Below, piece after piece: positions 4,563-6,546 of a stretch of DNA of 6,546 nucleotides. Both the position numbers and the translations under genes were made by a program. The notes under the pieces are model-generated. The model saw only the letters and a list, made by a program, of their open reading frames with translations, was not told where the DNA came from and made no database searches. Positions within the stretch are counted from its first letter, which is position 1. Every line of letters starts with the position of its first letter. The DNA lies in contig CALZIH010000167.1 in assembly GCA_945787305.1 (NCBI GenBank), positions 1 through 6,546 of the forward strand. Reading direction: 5' to 3'. This stretch comes from an uncultured Desulfobulbaceae bacterium. GTDB taxonomy: Bacteria > Desulfobacterota > Desulfobulbia > Desulfobulbales > Desulfobulbaceae.

Positions 4563-4661
4563 AAAACTAAAAAGAGATGTGGATGCACTGTGCTGATGGG
4601 ATCAGATAAGCCGCACTTCTTTTTCAATCCGACTTTAAGCGGTGAACGATAACGCTCTGAC

Positions 4662-4677
4662 ATGTAAATTTTTACAT
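4662..4677. promoter_or_regulatory. Perfect operator-like inverted repeat ATGTAAA-TT-TTTACAT
   Basis: The 7-base arms at 4662-4668 and 4671-4677 are perfect complements separated by TT, the shape of a dimeric repressor or activator site. It lies 107 bases upstream of the hydrogenase small-subunit start and downstream of the predicted promoter. The binding factor cannot be named from sequence. Confidence 0.4.
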
Positions 4678-4783
4678 ACCAGCGCGTACTACAACGAGAC
4701 ATAAAAACAACGCCTGTAAAAAATGCATTTCATGTGCTGAAAAGATAAACGCACAAAGCTAAACGGAAAATAGGAGATGTCTT

Positions 4784-5884
4784 ATGGAGCCAAATGTTGC
4801 GGACAGCGCAAAAACTCAGGTAAATGGGGTTTCACGAAGGGACTTTATTAAATTCTGCACAGGAGTTGCCGCTTCCATGGGGCTATCTGCAAGTTTTGTC
4901 CCCGAAATTGCTGCGGCTGTTACTTCACCGCAAAGACCTCCCGTAATATGGCTTTCCGGCCAGGAGTGTACCGGATGCGTAGAGTCGCTCCTGAGAACAG
5001 ACCACCCCACCATTGACAACCTCATCTTTGATCTTATCTCGCTTGAGTATTCAGAAACATTAAATGCGGGTTCAGGACATCAGGCAGAACACCATCGAGC
5101 GATGTCTATTGAGGCCAACAAGGGCAAGTTCATTCTTGTTGTTGACGGCGCCATACCAGTGAAAGATGGTGGAGTGTATTGCCAGATAGCCGGCAAACCG
5201 GTTCTCGATATCCTCAACGAAACAGCACCGCAGGCGGCAGCAGTCATTGCAATTGGCTCTTGCGCCGCCTGGGGCGGTGTCGCCGCAGCCTCACCTAACC
5301 CAACAGGCGCGACACCGGTCCATGAAATCCTAAAAGACAAAGGGATACCAGTGGTCAACATCCCGGGATGCCCACCCAATCCTTATAACTTTCTCACCAC
5401 GGTTATTCATTACCTGACATTTAACAAACTTCCCGCCCTTGACGATAAGATGCGTCCAAAATTTGCCTACAGCAGGCGCATCCACGAGAATTGTGAACGA
5501 CGTCCACACTTTGATGCAGGTCGTTTTGCCGAAGAGTTTGGCGACGAAGGCCATCGTCAGGGGTACTGCCTCTACAAACTTGGCTGCAAAGGTCCGGAAA
5601 CTTTTAACAATTGCTCCACTGTACACTTTGGAGGCGTTTCCTCAACCGGCTGTTGGCCAGTAGCAACCGGAGCCCCATGTTTTGGCTGCTCAGAAGAAAA
5701 CGTTGGTTTTTCCAGCCCGTTGTTTGCAAAGGCAAAAGTCACCTCCCCCACCCCTCCTTTTGCCTTTAACGATGCTGTACCGGGGCAGAAAGGCGGTGCT
5801 AAAAACTTTGCCTATGGCGTAGCCGGTGCTGCCATCGGTGCGACAGCGGTTGCTCTCGTCAAGAAAGACGGCAAAAAAGAATGA
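4784..5884 (+). CDS. hybO: [NiFe]-hydrogenase small subunit, Hyb type (HybO-like), Tat-exported
   Basis: This 366-residue subunit relays electrons between the NiFe site of the large subunit and HybA/quinone partners in the periplasm. A Tat signal is clear (SRRDFIKF at 17-24, hydrophobic stretch to about 45). Proximal-cluster ligands are C62 and C65 (ECTGC), C160 (GSCAAWGG) and C196 (PGCPPNP). The distal cluster fits H234, C237, C262 and C268. The medial [3Fe-4S] cluster fits C277, C299 and C302. The two positions that carry extra cysteines in O2-tolerant enzymes are glycine here (G64 and the G after AAWG), so a standard, O2-sensitive proximal cluster is expected. A hydrophobic segment at about 344-359 before KKDGKKE is a probable C-terminal anchor. 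AGGAG (4772-4776) lies 7 bases before the ATG. The hybA-like gene follows after 28 bases, as in hybOABC operons. Confidence 0.94.
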   Translation: MEPNVADSAKTQVNGVSRRDFIKFCTGVAASMGLSASFVPEIAAAVTSPQRPPVIWLSGQECTGCVESLLRTDHPTIDNLIFDLISLEYSETLNAGSGHQAEHHRAMSIEANKGKFILVVDGAIPVKDGGVYCQIAGKPVLDILNETAPQAAAVIAIGSCAAWGGVAAASPNPTGATPVHEILKDKGIPVVNIPGCPPNPYNFLTTVIHYLTFNKLPALDDKMRPKFAYSRRIHENCERRPHFDAGRFAEEFGDEGHRQGYCLYKLGCKGPETFNNCSTVHFGGVSSTGCWPVATGAPCFGCSEENVGFSSPLFAKAKVTSPTPPFAFNDAVPGQKGGAKNFAYGVAGAAIGATAVALVKKDGKKE

Positions 5885-5912
5885 ACCACCAGCACGTGGG
5901 AGCGTAAAGACA

Positions 5913-6546
5913 ATGACAATAAACAGACGTGATTTTCTCAAAATTTCCGCGAGCACTGGACTGGCGCTGGCAGCCACCTCTGGTAGCGGTCTTGCCAGCG
6001 AAACACCAAAGCTTTCCCCCGATGCAGTTGGCATTCTATACGACGCAACCCTCTGCATCGGCTGCATGTCATGCATGGTGAACTGCAAAAAGGCCAACTC
6101 GGAACCTGGCGGAGCCCTGTATCATAAAAAGACAGCCGGCACAGTCCCCTATGAGCATGTCACTCAAGACGAAATCTATGATGCCCCGACAGGACTCTCC
6201 GACAAGACGCTCTGTATCATCAAACAATATCGTGACCAGTCTACAGAAGCGGAAAAAGGAAACTCCTCATTTATCAAACAACATTGTCTCCACTGTGTTG
6301 ATCCTGCCTGTGTCTCCGTCTGCCCGGTTGCAGCATTAAAGAAACAGCCGGATACGGGAATTGTCACCTATGACAAAAACAAATGTTTTGGCTGTCGCTA
6401 TTGTCAGGTAGCCTGTCCCTTTGGCATTCCAATGTATGAATGGGAAAAATCCTCCCCCTCAGTGGTCAAATGCCAACTGTGCAACCATAGATATGCGCAA
6501 GGTAAATACTCTGCCTGTTGCGAAAACTGCCCGACCGGAGCTTCAC
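5913..6546 (+). CDS. hybA: HybA-like four-cluster ferredoxin subunit of the hydrogenase (3' end cut)
   Basis: The first 211 codons are present and the frame is open to the window edge. The Tat motif NRRDFLK (4-10) and a short hydrophobic Ala/Gly region ending near ASET give an exported, periplasm-side protein. Four ferredoxin-type cysteine groups follow: C48/C51/C54/C58; C125/C128/C133/C137 (CLHC...CVSVCP); C158/C161/C164/C168 (CFGCRYCQVACPF); and C187/C190 with C202 and C206 (ENCPTGA). These are enough for four [4Fe-4S] clusters, as in HybA and related electron-transfer subunits (DmsB/NrfC-like). In Hyd-2-type enzymes HybA passes electrons from the small subunit toward the membrane protein HybB. 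The start at 5913 follows GGGAG (5898-5902) with a 10-base gap. The cluster pattern alone would also fit other members of this subunit family; gene order after the hydrogenase small subunit makes HybA the best call. Confidence 0.9.
   Translation, partial: MTINRRDFLKISASTGLALAATSGSGLASETPKLSPDAVGILYDATLCIGCMSCMVNCKKANSEPGGALYHKKTAGTVPYEHVTQDEIYDAPTGLSDKTLCIIKQYRDQSTEAEKGNSSFIKQHCLHCVDPACVSVCPVAALKKQPDTGIVTYDKNKCFGCRYCQVACPFGIPMYEWEKSSPSVVKCQLCNHRYAQGKYSACCENCPTGAS

Larger units (their letters stand above)
4173..4783. other. Regulatory intergenic region between the AOR operon and the hydrogenase operon
   Basis: These 611 bases hold no convincing coding region. The left third is C-rich (4216-4250, 4320-4332), and I could not find a clear terminator for the AOR operon. 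It contains a nested inverted repeat (4287-4324), a CCGGTGAT pair, a dense TGTGCA array, a weak promoter, a perfect operator-like inverted repeat (4662-4677) and a 10-base palindrome AAATGCATTT (4721-4730). A 62-codon open frame at 4464-4652 has no ribosome binding site and overlaps the repeats, so I do not call it. Confidence 0.6.

Noticed and set aside
4596..4615. Possible sigma-54 promoter (GG-N10-GC) ahead of the hydrogenase operon.
   Set aside because: Only the GG and GC positions fit; the rest of the TGGCAC-N5-TTGCW consensus is missing.
4464..4652. A 62-codon plus-strand open frame with CxxC-like residues.
   Set aside because: It has no Shine-Dalgarno and covers the TGTGCA repeats, which themselves create the Cys/Ala codons. 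It has no recognisable domain.

Overview
The window looks like chromosomal DNA from a strictly anaerobic, probably sulfate-reducing or related Desulfobacterota (deltaproteobacterial) bacterium. The basis is a seven-cysteine ferredoxin of the Desulfovibrio africanus ferredoxin III type, an aldehyde:ferredoxin oxidoreductase (AOR) operon and a Hyb-type periplasmic [NiFe]-hydrogenase. The lineage is inferred from gene content and was not tested by a search.

Positions 1-1005, minus strand. In transcription order these are a small ferredoxin (924-739), a Rho-independent terminator-like hairpin (710-681), a four-helix membrane protein of unknown function (642-202), and the start of alanine racemase (from 209, running off the left edge), which overlaps the membrane-protein gene by 8 bases.

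Positions 925-1406 form a divergent intergenic region of about 480 bases. It holds a likely extended -10 promoter for the ferredoxin on the minus strand. On the plus strand it holds a sigma-70-like promoter with a perfect palindrome between its hexamers, followed by a leader of about 205 bases that can fold into an H-type pseudoknot (or two competing hairpins) and a long hairpin. This leader is the best candidate for a cofactor- or metal-sensing RNA here.

Positions 1407-4172, plus strand, are a compact operon: a 116-residue four-cysteine protein of unknown function, a 575-residue tungsten/molybdenum AOR, a MoaD/ThiS-family sulfur carrier overlapping AOR by one base, and a PilZ-domain protein with both c-di-GMP-binding signatures. 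AOR oxidises aldehydes (or reduces acids) using ferredoxin and a bis-pterin cofactor. MoaD would supply sulfur for the pterin dithiolene, the divergent ferredoxin could be the redox partner, and the PilZ protein suggests a link to second-messenger signalling.

Positions 4173-4783 are about 610 bases without a convincing gene but rich in structure: a nested inverted repeat, a duplicated CCGGTGAT, six exact TGTGCA boxes within 111 bases, a weak promoter just downstream of them, and a perfect inverted repeat ATGTAAA-TT-TTTACAT. This is probably the control region of the next operon.

Positions 4784-6546, plus strand, begin a Hyb-type hydrogenase operon: the Tat-exported small subunit (hybO-like) and the Tat-exported four-cluster ferredoxin-like subunit (hybA-like, cut by the right edge). 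The hydrogenase would oxidise periplasmic H2 and pass electrons through HybA toward the membrane.
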